NCBI RefSeq assembly: GCF_001956915.1
Contig: NZ_MLJO01000004.1
Location: 121,636-185,635 of the forward strand
Direction: 5' to 3'
Length of the DNA stretch: 64,000 bases
From: Intrasporangium flavum
GTDB taxonomy: Bacteria; Actinomycetota; Actinomycetes; Actinomycetales; Dermatophilaceae
Positions 17,400 through 25,195 of the stretch are shown one piece after another. A model generated the notes under the pieces. The model was given only the letters and a program-made list of their open reading frames with translations. It did no database searches and had not been told where the DNA came from. Each line of letters starts with the position of its first letter. Within the stretch, counting starts at the first letter, position 1. A program made the translations under genes and the position numbers.

Positions 17400-18416
17400 G
17401 TGAGCGAGGACCTGGACATCAGACCGATCGACCTGCTCGACCCCGACCAGCAGGACGTGGCCCGCGAGTGGGTCGGCGTGCACGGGTCGGTGCAGCGCGA
17501 GCTGTTCGGCGACCACGGCAGCGAGTGGACGCTCGATGAGATCCGGGGCTTCTACGCCTCACCGACCAGCCGGCGCGTCGCGCTCGGTGCCTGGGCGGGA
17601 GGGCGCCTCGTGGGTGCCCTCGAGGTCCGGATGCCGTTGGCCGACAACCTCGACCTCGCCCTCGTGTGGCTCTCGGTCCATCCGGACCACCGGCGCCACG
17701 GCGTCGGTGACGCCCTGTTGCGCGCCGGCGAGTCGGCCGCGACCCGGCACGGTCGCTCCACCCTCATGGGCGAGACGGAGTGGCCCGAGGGTCGGTCCGA
17801 CGCGTCGGAGCGCTTCGCCGAGCGGCACGGCTACGCGGTCGCCCAGACGGTGCTGCGCAGCTTCATGCCGCTGCCCGCCGACCGGGACGCGCTCGCGGCC
17901 CTCGCCGCGGCCGACGACGACTACGCCGTCGAGACGTTCGTCGACCACATCCCCGAGTCCTGGCTCGAGGACCGCGCGGTCCTGCAGCAGCGGATGAGCA
18001 CCGATGCGCCGCTCGACGACCTCGCCCTCGAGGAGGAGGCGTGGGACGCCGACCGGCTGCGCGAGACCTTCGCCCGGACCCTCGAGTCCGGGCGCCGGGT
18101 CGTCGAGTCCGTGGCGCGGCACGTGCCGACGGGTCGCCTCGTGGCCTTCACGACGATCGCCGTCTCAGCGGGCAGCCCCGACCTCGGCTTCCAGCAGGAC
18201 ACGCTCGTGCTGAAGGAGCACCGCGGCCACGGGCTCGGCCTGCGGCTCAAGGCCGCCAACGCCCTGGCCGTCATAGAAGCGCTGCCCGCGGTCACCTCGG
18301 TGCGCACGTGGAACGCCGCCTCCAACGACCACATGCTCGCCGTCAACCGACGCCTCGGCTACCGCGTCGACGGGTACAGCCGCGAGTGGCAGAAGAAGAC
18401 AGGGGAATCCGAATGA
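17400..18416 (+). CDS. Tandem-GNAT acetyltransferase, copy 1
   Basis: 338 aa with two GNAT folds. The N-terminal acetyl-CoA loop is HPDHRRHGVGDALL (about residues 94-107) and the C-terminal one is KEHRGHGLGLRLK (about 275-287). The region between carries PESWLEDRAVLQQRMSTDAP. This double-GNAT layout is seen in MshD- and Eis-like actinobacterial proteins, but the substrate is not evident. The GTG at 17400 begins the conserved part; no good ribosome site is visible, and ATG 17358 is an alternative. Its stop overlaps the ATG of a paralogous gene, so the two are translationally coupled. Confidence 0.85.
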   Translation: MSEDLDIRPIDLLDPDQQDVAREWVGVHGSVQRELFGDHGSEWTLDEIRGFYASPTSRRVALGAWAGGRLVGALEVRMPLADNLDLALVWLSVHPDHRRHGVGDALLRAGESAATRHGRSTLMGETEWPEGRSDASERFAERHGYAVAQTVLRSFMPLPADRDALAALAAADDDYAVETFVDHIPESWLEDRAVLQQRMSTDAPLDDLALEEEAWDADRLRETFARTLESGRRVVESVARHVPTGRLVAFTTIAVSAGSPDLGFQQDTLVLKEHRGHGLGLRLKAANALAVIEALPAVTSVRTWNAASNDHMLAVNRRLGYRVDGYSREWQKKTGESE

Positions 18417-19411
18417 CCTTGCAGCTCAGAGAGATCCAGCTCACGCCCGGTGACGCCACGAGCGAGGCCTGGCTGGAGGTGCACCACGCGGCCAACCGGG
18501 CGGTCTGGGGCGCGGGCGCCCAGCGCGCCACGGTCGAGGAGATCGTCGACCTCTCGGGCCGACGGCAGGACGTCCGGCGTACCTTCGGCGTTTGGGTGGA
18601 CGGCGTCGAGGAGCCCGTCGCGGCCGCCCAGACGATCCGGAACACCCGCGAGAACACCGAGACGGGCGGCATCTGGCTCTCCGTGCACCCCGACCACCAG
18701 AGGAAGGGCCACGGCCGGCGACTGCTCGCCCACTGCGAGCAGGTGCTGCGCGACGAGGGGTGCACGCGCGTCCACGAGCACAGCGGCGCTCCGGTCGAGC
18801 ACGGCGACGCCGCAACGGAGTTCGCGCTCGCGAGCGGCTACCGACAGACTCTCGTCGACCTGCGCCAGGACCTCGGGCTGCCCGTCGACGCCGCAGCGCT
18901 CGCCGAGTCGGCACCCGCCCTCGACGCCGAGGAGTACGTCGTCGAGACGTCCGTCGACGGGCTTCCGGAGGAGTGGCTCGAGGACCGCGCCCTGCTCGCC
19001 CGGCGGATGAGCACCGACGCCCCGACGGGCGACATCGACCTCGCCGAGGAGGACTGGGACGCCGACCGGGTGCGCCAGCAGTGGAACACCCCGAGCCCGA
19101 TCTGGGCGGTCGAGTCGGTGGCCCGCCACGTGCCCTCGGGCCGGCTCGTCGCGTTCACCGACCTCGTCGTGCGGCCGGGGCAGACCGACCTCGCGCTGCA
19201 GGGGGACACGCTCGTGCTGCGCGAGCACCGCGGCCGGGCGCTCGGCCTCGCGGTCAAGGTGGCCAACCTCGCAGCCCTCCAGCGCGAGAAGCCGGGCGTC
19301 GCGACGGTGCGCACGTGGAACGCCGACACCAACACCCACATGATCGCCATCAACGCGCGGATGGGCTTCACGGTGACGGGCTGGACGCGGGAGTGGGCCA
19401 AGGACCTCTGA
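18413..19411 (+). CDS. Tandem-GNAT acetyltransferase, copy 2
   Basis: 332 aa paralog of the gene before it. Both share WLEDRALLARRMSTDAP and DADRxR around the inter-domain linker, and RTWNAxxNxHMxAxNxRxG near the end, so the pair arose by tandem duplication. CoA loops are HPDHQRKGHGRRLL (N-terminal domain) and REHRGRALGLAVK (C-terminal domain). It starts with an ATGA overlap. The two products may form a heterodimer or act on related substrates; that is inference. Confidence 0.85.
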   Translation: MTLQLREIQLTPGDATSEAWLEVHHAANRAVWGAGAQRATVEEIVDLSGRRQDVRRTFGVWVDGVEEPVAAAQTIRNTRENTETGGIWLSVHPDHQRKGHGRRLLAHCEQVLRDEGCTRVHEHSGAPVEHGDAATEFALASGYRQTLVDLRQDLGLPVDAAALAESAPALDAEEYVVETSVDGLPEEWLEDRALLARRMSTDAPTGDIDLAEEDWDADRVRQQWNTPSPIWAVESVARHVPSGRLVAFTDLVVRPGQTDLALQGDTLVLREHRGRALGLAVKVANLAALQREKPGVATVRTWNADTNTHMIAINARMGFTVTGWTREWAKDL

Positions 19412-19444
19412 ACGTCCCCGTGCGGCAGCGGGTCCGACGTCGGA

Positions 19445-19490
19445 GGTACTAGTACCAAAGCCCGATGGTGGACCGCCCGTCGCGACGGGC
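19445..19490. promoter_or_regulatory. Two perfect palindromes upstream of the small secreted protein genes
   Basis: GGTACTAGTACC (12 bp, 19445-19456) and GCCCGTCGCGACGGGC (16 bp, 19475-19490) lie in the 142-bp gap before the ATG at 19554. The first is AT-richer than its surroundings and looks like an operator. The second could be an operator, a 5' UTR hairpin or the terminator of the GNAT pair. Confidence 0.5.
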
Positions 19491-19553
19491 AGCGTGATGG
19501 GTGCAGCAGGTGCTGCCCGCCGGAGGGGCCGGCGGAGAGCCGAGGAGGCCACC

Positions 19554-19964
19554 ATGAACGCACGCAGGACCATCGTCGGAGCCGCGGCTGCGGCGTCGCT
19601 CGCCGTCGCCGGGCTGGGCGTCGTCGCCCTGGCCGGGCCCGCGTCCGCGAAGGGCGTCGAGGTGCGGACGGCAGGCACGTGCCCCGGGTCCGGGGCCTGG
19701 AAGCTCAAGGCCAAGGCAGAGGACCGCGCGATCGAGCTCGAGTACGAGCTCGACACCAACCGCGTCGGACAGCACTGGCGGGTGAACCTTTCCGACAACG
19801 GAGTCGTCGTCGGGAGCGGGACCTTCGTCACGACCGCCCCGAGCGGCTCGTTCGAGGTCCGACGCGTCGTGGCGAACCGGTCAGGTACCGACCGGTTCGC
19901 GGCGACGGCCACGAACACCGCGACCGGCGCGACGTGCCGCGGCGCCCTGACCTTCGCCGGCTGA
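19554..19964 (+). CDS. Small secreted protein
   Basis: 136 aa. The signal peptide MNARRTIVGAAAAASLAVAG... has cleavage likely after ASA (about residue 32). The mature part is about 104 residues, beta-rich, with two Cys (in AGTCPG and ATCRG) that could form a disulfide. A good ribosome site (GAGGAGG) precedes the ATG. I know similar small secreted proteins of unknown function in actinobacteria but no named family. It lies 29 bp before another secreted-protein gene and upstream of a two-component system. Confidence 0.8.
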   Translation: MNARRTIVGAAAAASLAVAGLGVVALAGPASAKGVEVRTAGTCPGSGAWKLKAKAEDRAIELEYELDTNRVGQHWRVNLSDNGVVVGSGTFVTTAPSGSFEVRRVVANRSGTDRFAATATNTATGATCRGALTFAG

Positions 19965-19993
19965 CCGGCCCGACGAGACGAGAGGTGACGACG

Positions 19994-20530
19994 ATGCGAC
20001 GACTCACGATCGTGGCGGTGGCCGCGGCCGCCTTCGTCCCGGGCGTGCTCGGCCTGGTCGGCAACAGCTCCTTCGCCGAGACGGTCCCGACGCCGGTGCC
20101 GCCGTCGGCGCAGGTGGTCCGCGTGGACGACCACGGGGGCGACCGACCGGCCGGCACCCGCACCGCCGAGCCCGGCGACGACCGCGGGGGCGACCGACCG
20201 GCCGGCACCCGCACCGCCGAGCCCGGCGACGACCGCGGCGGCGACCGACCGGCCGGCACCCGCACCGCCGAGCCCGGCGACGACCACGGCGGGCACGGCA
20301 CCGACGACGGTTCGGCCACCTCCGGCACGAGCGGCTCCGGCACGAGCGGCTCCGGCACGAGCAGCTCCGGCACGAGTGGCTCCGGAACGAGTGGCTCCGG
20401 CACGAGCGGCTCGGACAGCGGGAGCTCCGGTGGTTCCCGACACGGCTCGGACGACACGAAGGTCGACGACTCGGGGTCCCACTCCTCGGGTGGTCACGGC
20501 TCGGACGACGGTGGGGGTGGGGACCGCTGA
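19994..20530 (+). CDS. Repetitive secreted Asp/Gly/Ser-rich protein
   Basis: 178 aa. A signal peptide (MRRLTIVAVAAAAFVPGVLG) is followed by a 3-fold 17-residue repeat (core GGDRPAGTRTAEPGDD), then Ser-Gly-Thr repeats (SGTSGSG type), and a His/Asp/Ser/Gly-rich tail. All of it is predicted to be disordered and acidic. It could bind metal or act as an extracellular spacer; no family recognised. ATG 19994 is chosen because AGAGGTGA lies 5 nt before it; GTG 19985 is an alternative. The repeats are near identical at DNA level, so length probably varies between strains. Confidence 0.75.
   Translation: MRRLTIVAVAAAAFVPGVLGLVGNSSFAETVPTPVPPSAQVVRVDDHGGDRPAGTRTAEPGDDRGGDRPAGTRTAEPGDDRGGDRPAGTRTAEPGDDHGGHGTDDGSATSGTSGSGTSGSGTSSSGTSGSGTSGSGTSGSDSGSSGGSRHGSDDTKVDDSGSHSSGGHGSDDGGGGDR
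20126..20278 (+). repeat. Three tandem 51-bp units
   Basis: Units at 20126-20176, 20177-20227 and 20228-20278 differ at only a few positions (CAC/CGC and GGG/GGC). In frame, each encodes 17 residues of the secreted protein. Confidence 0.95.
20330..20415 (+). repeat. 15-bp tandem repeats (GGCACGAGCGGCTCC type)
   Basis: About five to six in-frame 15-bp units encode GTSGS, with third-base changes (AGC/AGT, GGC/GGA) and one Gly-to-Ser variant. Confidence 0.9.
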
Positions 20531-20549
20531 CCGACGTCCGACCCACCGC

Positions 20550-20579
20550 CCGCCCGACCACCCCTCCCCGGTCGGGCGG
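20550..20579 (+). terminator. Terminator hairpin after the secreted-protein genes
   Basis: CCGCCCGACC (20550-20559) / GGTCGGGCGG (20570-20579), a 10-bp perfect stem with a 10-nt pyrimidine-rich loop, 20 bp after the stop and only 4 bp before the first possible start of the histidine kinase. Confidence 0.7.
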
Positions 20580-20583
20580 CGCG

Positions 20584-22041
20584 GTGCTGCCTCCCGGAGC
20601 CTCGGCGCCGCCGGTCCGGACCACCCTCGCGAGCGGGCCGCCGCCGGTGGCCGACCAGCGGCTGCCGACGCGCCGGCGACTGCTCGTCCGCCTCGCCGCC
20701 ACGGTGGCGGCCGTCCTCGTCCTCGTCGTCGCTGGGGCCTCCTGGGCCGCGAGCCGTCTGGCCGAGCGCGAGGCGGTCAACGACGCTGCCCACACGACGA
20801 ACCTGCTCGCGACGAGCGTCGTGCAACCAGCCCTGCGGGACGGGCTGCTCACGGCCGACAGCGCCGCCGTCGCGGCGTTCGACCGGGTCGTGCGCGACCG
20901 GGTCCTGCCCGCGGGGATCGTGCGCGTCAAGCTGTGGCGGCCCGACGGCACGGTCGTGTACGCGGACGACGCCCGGCTCGTCGGCCAGCGCTTCGCCCTG
21001 GCCGACGACCAGCGTGAGGCGCTCTCCTCCCCGCAGACCCGCGCCGAGGTGTCCGACCTCGAGCGCTCCGAGAACGAGTTCGAGCGGTACGGCGGCAAGC
21101 TGCTCGAGGTGTACCGGCCGGTGTGGACGCCGTCGGGTGCCGAGCTGCTCTTCGAGGTCTACGGCGACTACGCGCCGGTGCAGGACCGCGCGTTCGAGCT
21201 GTGGCGCGGTCTTTCCGGCGTGCTCGCCACGAGCCTGTTGCTCCTCGTCGCGCTCCTGGCCCCGGTGCTGTGGCGGCTGCTCGAGCGGCTCGAGGCCGCG
21301 CGGGCGCAGCGCGAGGACCTGCTGCGCCGGGCCGTCGACGCCTCGGACCGGGAGCGACGGCGCATCGCCGCCGACCTGCACGACGGGCCGGTGCAGGACC
21401 TCGTGGCGAGCGCGCTGGCCGTGAGCGGTGCGGCCGAGCGGGTCCGTGCCGACGGGCGGCCCGAGCTCGCCGCCCCGATGGTGGAGGCCGCCGCGACGGT
21501 GCGCGGCAGCGTCGCCAGCCTCCGCACCCTGCTCGTCGACCTCTACCCGGCGCGGCTCGCCGACGCCGGCCTCGTCGCCGCCCTCACCGACCTGGCCCGG
21601 CCGCTCTCGGCGCGGGGGATCGAGGTGGCCGTCGACGTCGACCCGGCGGCCGTCGCGCAGCTCGCTCCCGGTGCCCAGCAGACGCTGCACCGCGTCGCCC
21701 GCGAGTGCCTGCGCAACGTCGTGCGGCACGCCTCCGCCCGACACGTCACCCTCTCCGTGGCGCTCGGCGCCGACGCGGACGGCGCCGCGCCCACCGCGGG
21801 TGCAGATTCTGTGTCGGCCTCTGCGACAGGCGAACCCGGCATCGACGGGACCGTCGTCATGCGCATCGAGGATGACGGTGTCGGCTTCGACCCGGCTGCG
21901 GTCGCGGCGCGGCAGGGTCACCTCGGCCTGCACCTGGTCGCCGACCTCGCCACCGAGCTCGGCGCGACCCTGCAGGTCTGCTCGGCGCCCGGGTGGGGCA
22001 CCTCCTGGCTGCTCGTCCTGCCCGTGGGAGGCCGACGATGA
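20584..22041 (+). CDS. NarL/DesK-type sensor histidine kinase
   Basis: Up to 485 aa. TM1 is at about residues 34-56, followed by an extracytoplasmic sensor of about 155 residues and TM2 at about 212-237. The HisKA_3 domain has RERRRIAADLHDG with phospho-acceptor His266. The ATP-binding domain has RECLRNVVRHASA (N box), EDDGVGFDP (G1) and GHLGLHLV (G2). It pairs with the response regulator that starts in its ATGA overlap. The start is uncertain: GTG 20584 directly follows a terminator and has no ribosome site, and GTG 20647 would remove about 21 residues without harming TM1. The signal is unknown. Confidence 0.93.
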   Translation: MLPPGASAPPVRTTLASGPPPVADQRLPTRRRLLVRLAATVAAVLVLVVAGASWAASRLAEREAVNDAAHTTNLLATSVVQPALRDGLLTADSAAVAAFDRVVRDRVLPAGIVRVKLWRPDGTVVYADDARLVGQRFALADDQREALSSPQTRAEVSDLERSENEFERYGGKLLEVYRPVWTPSGAELLFEVYGDYAPVQDRAFELWRGLSGVLATSLLLLVALLAPVLWRLLERLEAARAQREDLLRRAVDASDRERRRIAADLHDGPVQDLVASALAVSGAAERVRADGRPELAAPMVEAAATVRGSVASLRTLLVDLYPARLADAGLVAALTDLARPLSARGIEVAVDVDPAAVAQLAPGAQQTLHRVARECLRNVVRHASARHVTLSVALGADADGAAPTAGADSVSASATGEPGIDGTVVMRIEDDGVGFDPAAVAARQGHLGLHLVADLATELGATLQVCSAPGWGTSWLLVLPVGGRR

Positions 22042-22772
22042 CCCTGCCCGAACGGCCGCCCGCTTCAGCGCACGTCACCGTCGTCCTCGTCGACGACCAC
22101 CGGCTCGTGCGCGCCGGCCTGCGCTCGGTCCTCGAGGCGTGCGGCGTCACGGTCGTCGGGGAGGCCGGCGACGGGGGCGAGGCCGTCGCCGTCGTGCTCG
22201 AGACCCAGCCCGACGTCGTCCTCATGGACCTGTCGATGCCGGGCGTCGACGGCGTCGAGGGCACCCGGAGGGTGCGTGCGGCCGCGTCGACGCCGGTCGT
22301 CGTGCTCACCTCCTTCGCCGAGAGCGAGCGCGTCCGGCAGGCCATCGACGCCGGCGCCACCGGTTACCTGCTCAAGGACAGCGAGCCGGCGGACGTCCTC
22401 TCCGCCGTCCGCGCGGCTGCCGCCGGGCAGGTGCCCATCGACCCGCGGGTCGCGCGGTCGCTCCTGCCGGCGAAGCCGATCGTCCCTGCGCCCGGCCATG
22501 GTCCTGTCGACACGACCGGAGCCGACACGCTCGCCGCCGACACGCTCGCGGCCGACACGCTCGCGGCCGAGCGGCGTCCGGCGGGACTCAGCGACCGTGA
22601 GCGCGAGGTCCTCGCCCACGTCGCCCGGGGCCTGGCCAACAAGCAGGTCGCGCGGGTGCTCGGCATCAGCGAGCGGACCGTCAAGGTCCACCTCGGCAAC
22701 GTCTTCCGACGCATCGGGGTGGCCGACCGCACGTCCGCGGCGCTCTGGGCGCGCGACCACGGCATCGGCTGA
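22038..22772 (+). CDS. NarL/FixJ-family response regulator
   Basis: 244 aa. The receiver domain has the acidic pair DD (19-20), phospho-acceptor Asp64 (VLMDLSMPG), and the Thr and Lys switch residues in VVLTSF and YLLKDS. A Thr/Ala/Asp linker contains three DTLAA units. The C-terminal LuxR-type HTH reads LSDREREVLAHVARGLANKQVA...SERTVKVHLGNVFRRIG. It is translationally coupled to the kinase. Its targets are not known; the adjacent secreted-protein genes with their upstream palindromes are the obvious candidates. Confidence 0.95.
   Translation: MTLPERPPASAHVTVVLVDDHRLVRAGLRSVLEACGVTVVGEAGDGGEAVAVVLETQPDVVLMDLSMPGVDGVEGTRRVRAAASTPVVVLTSFAESERVRQAIDAGATGYLLKDSEPADVLSAVRAAAAGQVPIDPRVARSLLPAKPIVPAPGHGPVDTTGADTLAADTLAADTLAAERRPAGLSDREREVLAHVARGLANKQVARVLGISERTVKVHLGNVFRRIGVADRTSAALWARDHGIG
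22524..22568 (+). repeat. Three 15-bp units in the response-regulator linker
   Basis: Units GACACGCTCGCSGCC at 22524-22538, 22539-22553 and 22554-22568 encode DTLAA three times between the receiver and HTH domains. Confidence 0.9.
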
Positions 22773-22834
22773 GCGGGGCGGCGCGGCGCGGGAATGCCGC
22801 GGCCGGGTCCGGGGTTGTCGCCTGTCGGGCCATG

Positions 22835-22852
22835 TCACATCTGATTATGTGA
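22835..22852. promoter_or_regulatory. Candidate operator of the amino acid ABC operon
   Basis: Perfect inverted repeat TCACAT-N6-ATGTGA about 70 bp upstream of the transporter operon, in a locally AT-rich stretch (22835-22875) that probably holds its promoter. The half-sites are in the opposite order to a CRP/GlxR box (TGTGA-N6-TCACA), so the regulator is unknown. Confidence 0.45.
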
Positions 22853-22920
22853 AAGCAAATGTGGCGTTATATGGTCCGACCGTTCCCACCGTCCGATCCC
22901 TGTTCCCGAGGAAGCCATCC

Positions 22921-23730
22921 ATGCGTTCGAGGTCCGCCCTCACCGTCCTGCTCGTCTCCGTCCTCACCGCGGTCCTCGCGGCGTGCAGCAGCTCCGGCGG
23001 TGGCGGCTCCGATCTCGCGTCGGTCAAGGACGCCGGCGTCCTGCGCGTGGGGACCGAGGGCACGTACTCGCCCTTCTCCTTCCACGACCCGAAGACCAAC
23101 GCCCTCACCGGCTACGACGTCGAGGTCGCCAAGGCCGTCGCCGACAAGCTCGGCGTCAAGGTCGAGTACGTCGAGACCCCGTGGGACGCGATCTTCGCCG
23201 GCCTCGGCTCGAAGCGCTTCGACGTCGTCGTCAACCAGGTGACCAAGAACCCGGAGCGCGCCGGCCTCTACGGCCTGTCCTCCACCTACACGTGGTCCGA
23301 GGGCGTCATCGCCACCCGCGCCGACGACGCGTCGATCACCTCGCTGGCCGGCCTCAAGGGCAAGAAGTCCGCGCAGAGCCTCACGAGCAACTGGGCGCAG
23401 GTCGCCAAGGACGCCGGCGCGCAGGTCGAGTCGGTCGAGGGCTTCACCCAGGCCGTCACGCTGCTCAAGCAGAAGCGCGTCGACGCCACGGTCAACGACA
23501 GCCTCGCCGTCCTCGACTACCAGAAGTCGACCGGAGACCAGGGCGTCCGGATCGCCGCGAAGACCGGTGACGTCTCCGAGCAGGTCGTCGCGACCCGCAA
23601 GGGCTCCGACCTCGTCGCCGCCATCGACAAGGCCCTGGCCGACCTCGAGGCCGACGGCACGCTGAAGAAGCTGTCGGAGAAGTACTTCGGCTCCGACGTG
23701 TCGGTCAAGCCCGCCGCATCGGCCTCGTGA
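22921..23730 (+). CDS. Polar amino acid ABC transporter, substrate-binding lipoprotein
   Basis: 269 aa. Lipoprotein signal ending in LAAC (Cys about 21), then the SBP family 3 domain: GVLRVGTEGTYSPFSFHD, GYDVEVAKAVADKLG, and TVNDSLAVLDY near the C-lobe. The overall pattern (TPWDAIFAGLGSKRFDVV) is close to cystine/glutamine-type binding proteins. It is anchored outside the membrane and delivers the ligand to the permease encoded next. A GAGGAAG ribosome site precedes the ATG. Its stop overlaps the permease GTG (GTGA). Cystine is the best guess from similarity to TcyA-type proteins, not proven. Confidence 0.93.
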   Translation: MRSRSALTVLLVSVLTAVLAACSSSGGGGSDLASVKDAGVLRVGTEGTYSPFSFHDPKTNALTGYDVEVAKAVADKLGVKVEYVETPWDAIFAGLGSKRFDVVVNQVTKNPERAGLYGLSSTYTWSEGVIATRADDASITSLAGLKGKKSAQSLTSNWAQVAKDAGAQVESVEGFTQAVTLLKQKRVDATVNDSLAVLDYQKSTGDQGVRIAAKTGDVSEQVVATRKGSDLVAAIDKALADLEADGTLKKLSEKYFGSDVSVKPAASAS

Positions 23731-24395
23731 ACGACCAGACCGTCCAGCTCATCCTCGACTCGCTCGGGCCGCTGCTGCGCGCGACCGTCACCGCGACGAT
23801 CCCGCTCACCCTCATCAGCTTCGTCCTGGGCCTCGTGGTGGCGCTCGCCGTCGCCCTGATGCGCCTGTCCACGGTGCGCGTCGTGTCCGGGATCGCCCGG
23901 GCCTACGTGTCGGTCATCCGTGGCACGCCGCTGCTGCTGCAGCTGTTCATCATCTACTACGGCCTGCCCTCGCTCGGCGTCAGCTTCGACCCGTTCCCGG
24001 CGGCGATCCTCGCCTTCACCCTCAACGTGGGCGGCTACGCCGCGGAGATCATCCGCTCGGCCATCCTGTCGGTGCCCAAGGGGCAGTGGGAGGCCGCGTC
24101 GACGGTGGGCATGGGCTACGTGACGACGCTGCGACGCGTCGTGCTGCCCCAGGCGGCGCGCACCGCGATCCCGCCGCTGTCCAACACCCTCATCTCCCTC
24201 GTCAAGGACACCTCGCTGGCCTCGACGATCCAGGTGACCGAGCTGCTCCGCGTCGCCCAGGAGGCTGCGGCCCCGACGTACCAGTTCTTCGCGCTGTACA
24301 GCGTCGCCGCGGTCTACTACTGGGTCGTCTGCCTCGTGCTGTCCGTCGGCCAGTCCCGGCTCGAGGAACGACAGAACAGGTACGTGGCCGCATGA
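23727..24395 (+). CDS. Polar amino acid ABC transporter, permease
   Basis: 222 aa, HisM/TcyB-type permease with about five TM segments. The characteristic RGTPLLLQLFIIYYGLP and the EAA loop GQWEAASTVGMGYVTTLRRVVLPQAAR, which docks the ATPase, are both present. One permease gene only, so the transporter probably uses a homodimer. GTG start in overlap with the binding-protein stop; the stop overlaps the ATPase ATG. Confidence 0.95.
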   Translation: MNDQTVQLILDSLGPLLRATVTATIPLTLISFVLGLVVALAVALMRLSTVRVVSGIARAYVSVIRGTPLLLQLFIIYYGLPSLGVSFDPFPAAILAFTLNVGGYAAEIIRSAILSVPKGQWEAASTVGMGYVTTLRRVVLPQAARTAIPPLSNTLISLVKDTSLASTIQVTELLRVAQEAAAPTYQFFALYSVAAVYYWVVCLVLSVGQSRLEERQNRYVAA

Positions 24396-25189
24396 CCGAC
24401 CAGCCCACCACCCCAAGGGTTTCCGACACGACGCGTCCGCTCGTGGAGGTCGCCGGCCTCGCCAAGGCGTTCGGGGAGCACGAGGTGCTCCGCTCCGTCG
24501 ACTTCGAGGTGCCGGCCGGCAGCGTCACCGTCGTCATCGGGCCGTCCGGCTCGGGCAAGACGACGCTGCTGCGCTCGCTCAACGCCCTCGACGTCGCGGA
24601 CGCGGGCGTCGTGCGCATCGGCGACGTCGAGGTCGACTTCGGCGCGCGTCCGGTGACCAAGCGGCAGGTCGCCGACCTGCGGGCCGGCAGCGGCATGGTC
24701 TTCCAGGCGCACAACCTCTTCCCGCACCTGACCGTGCTGCAGAACGTCACGTCCGGGCCGGTGCTCGTGCAGGGCCGTGACCGGTCGACGGCCGAGCGCG
24801 AGGGCCGCGAGCTGCTCTCGCTCGTCGGGCTCGCCGAGAAGGCCGACGCCTACCCCTACCAGCTCTCCGGCGGCCAGCAGCAGCGCGTCGGCATCGCCCG
24901 GGCCCTGGCCATCCGGCCCGAGCTGATGCTCTTCGACGAGCCGACGTCGGCCCTCGATCCCGAGCTCGTCGGCGAGGTGCTCTCGGTCATGAAAGACCTC
25001 GCCGCACAGGGCTGGACGATGGTCGTCGTGACCCATGAGATCCGCTTCGCGCAGCAGGTCGCCGACCAGGTGCTCTTCATGGACGGCGGGGTCGTCGTCG
25101 AGCGGGGGACGCCGCAGGAGGTGCTGACGCGTCCGGCCACCGAGCGCGCCCGGCAGTTCCTGCACCGCATCCTCGACCCGCTCGACTGA
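24392..25189 (+). CDS. Polar amino acid ABC transporter, ATP-binding protein
   Basis: 265 aa. Walker A GPSGSGKTT, Q-loop MVFQAHNLFPHLT, signature LSGGQQQRVGIARAL, Walker B LMLFDEPTSALDP and switch His in VVTHE. GlnQ/HisP/TcyC subfamily (PAAT). It energises uptake through the permease encoded just before, with which it overlaps by ATGA. It ends 6 bp from the convergent hydrolase gene. Confidence 0.97.
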   Translation: MTDQPTTPRVSDTTRPLVEVAGLAKAFGEHEVLRSVDFEVPAGSVTVVIGPSGSGKTTLLRSLNALDVADAGVVRIGDVEVDFGARPVTKRQVADLRAGSGMVFQAHNLFPHLTVLQNVTSGPVLVQGRDRSTAEREGRELLSLVGLAEKADAYPYQLSGGQQQRVGIARALAIRPELMLFDEPTSALDPELVGEVLSVMKDLAAQGWTMVVVTHEIRFAQQVADQVLFMDGGVVVERGTPQEVLTRPATERARQFLHRILDPLD

Positions 25190-25195
25190 GCCGTC

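Noticed and set aside
22815..22875. CRP/GlxR binding site before the ABC operon
   Set aside because: The half-sites are inverted relative to TGTGA-N6-TCACA, so it was kept only as an unassigned operator.
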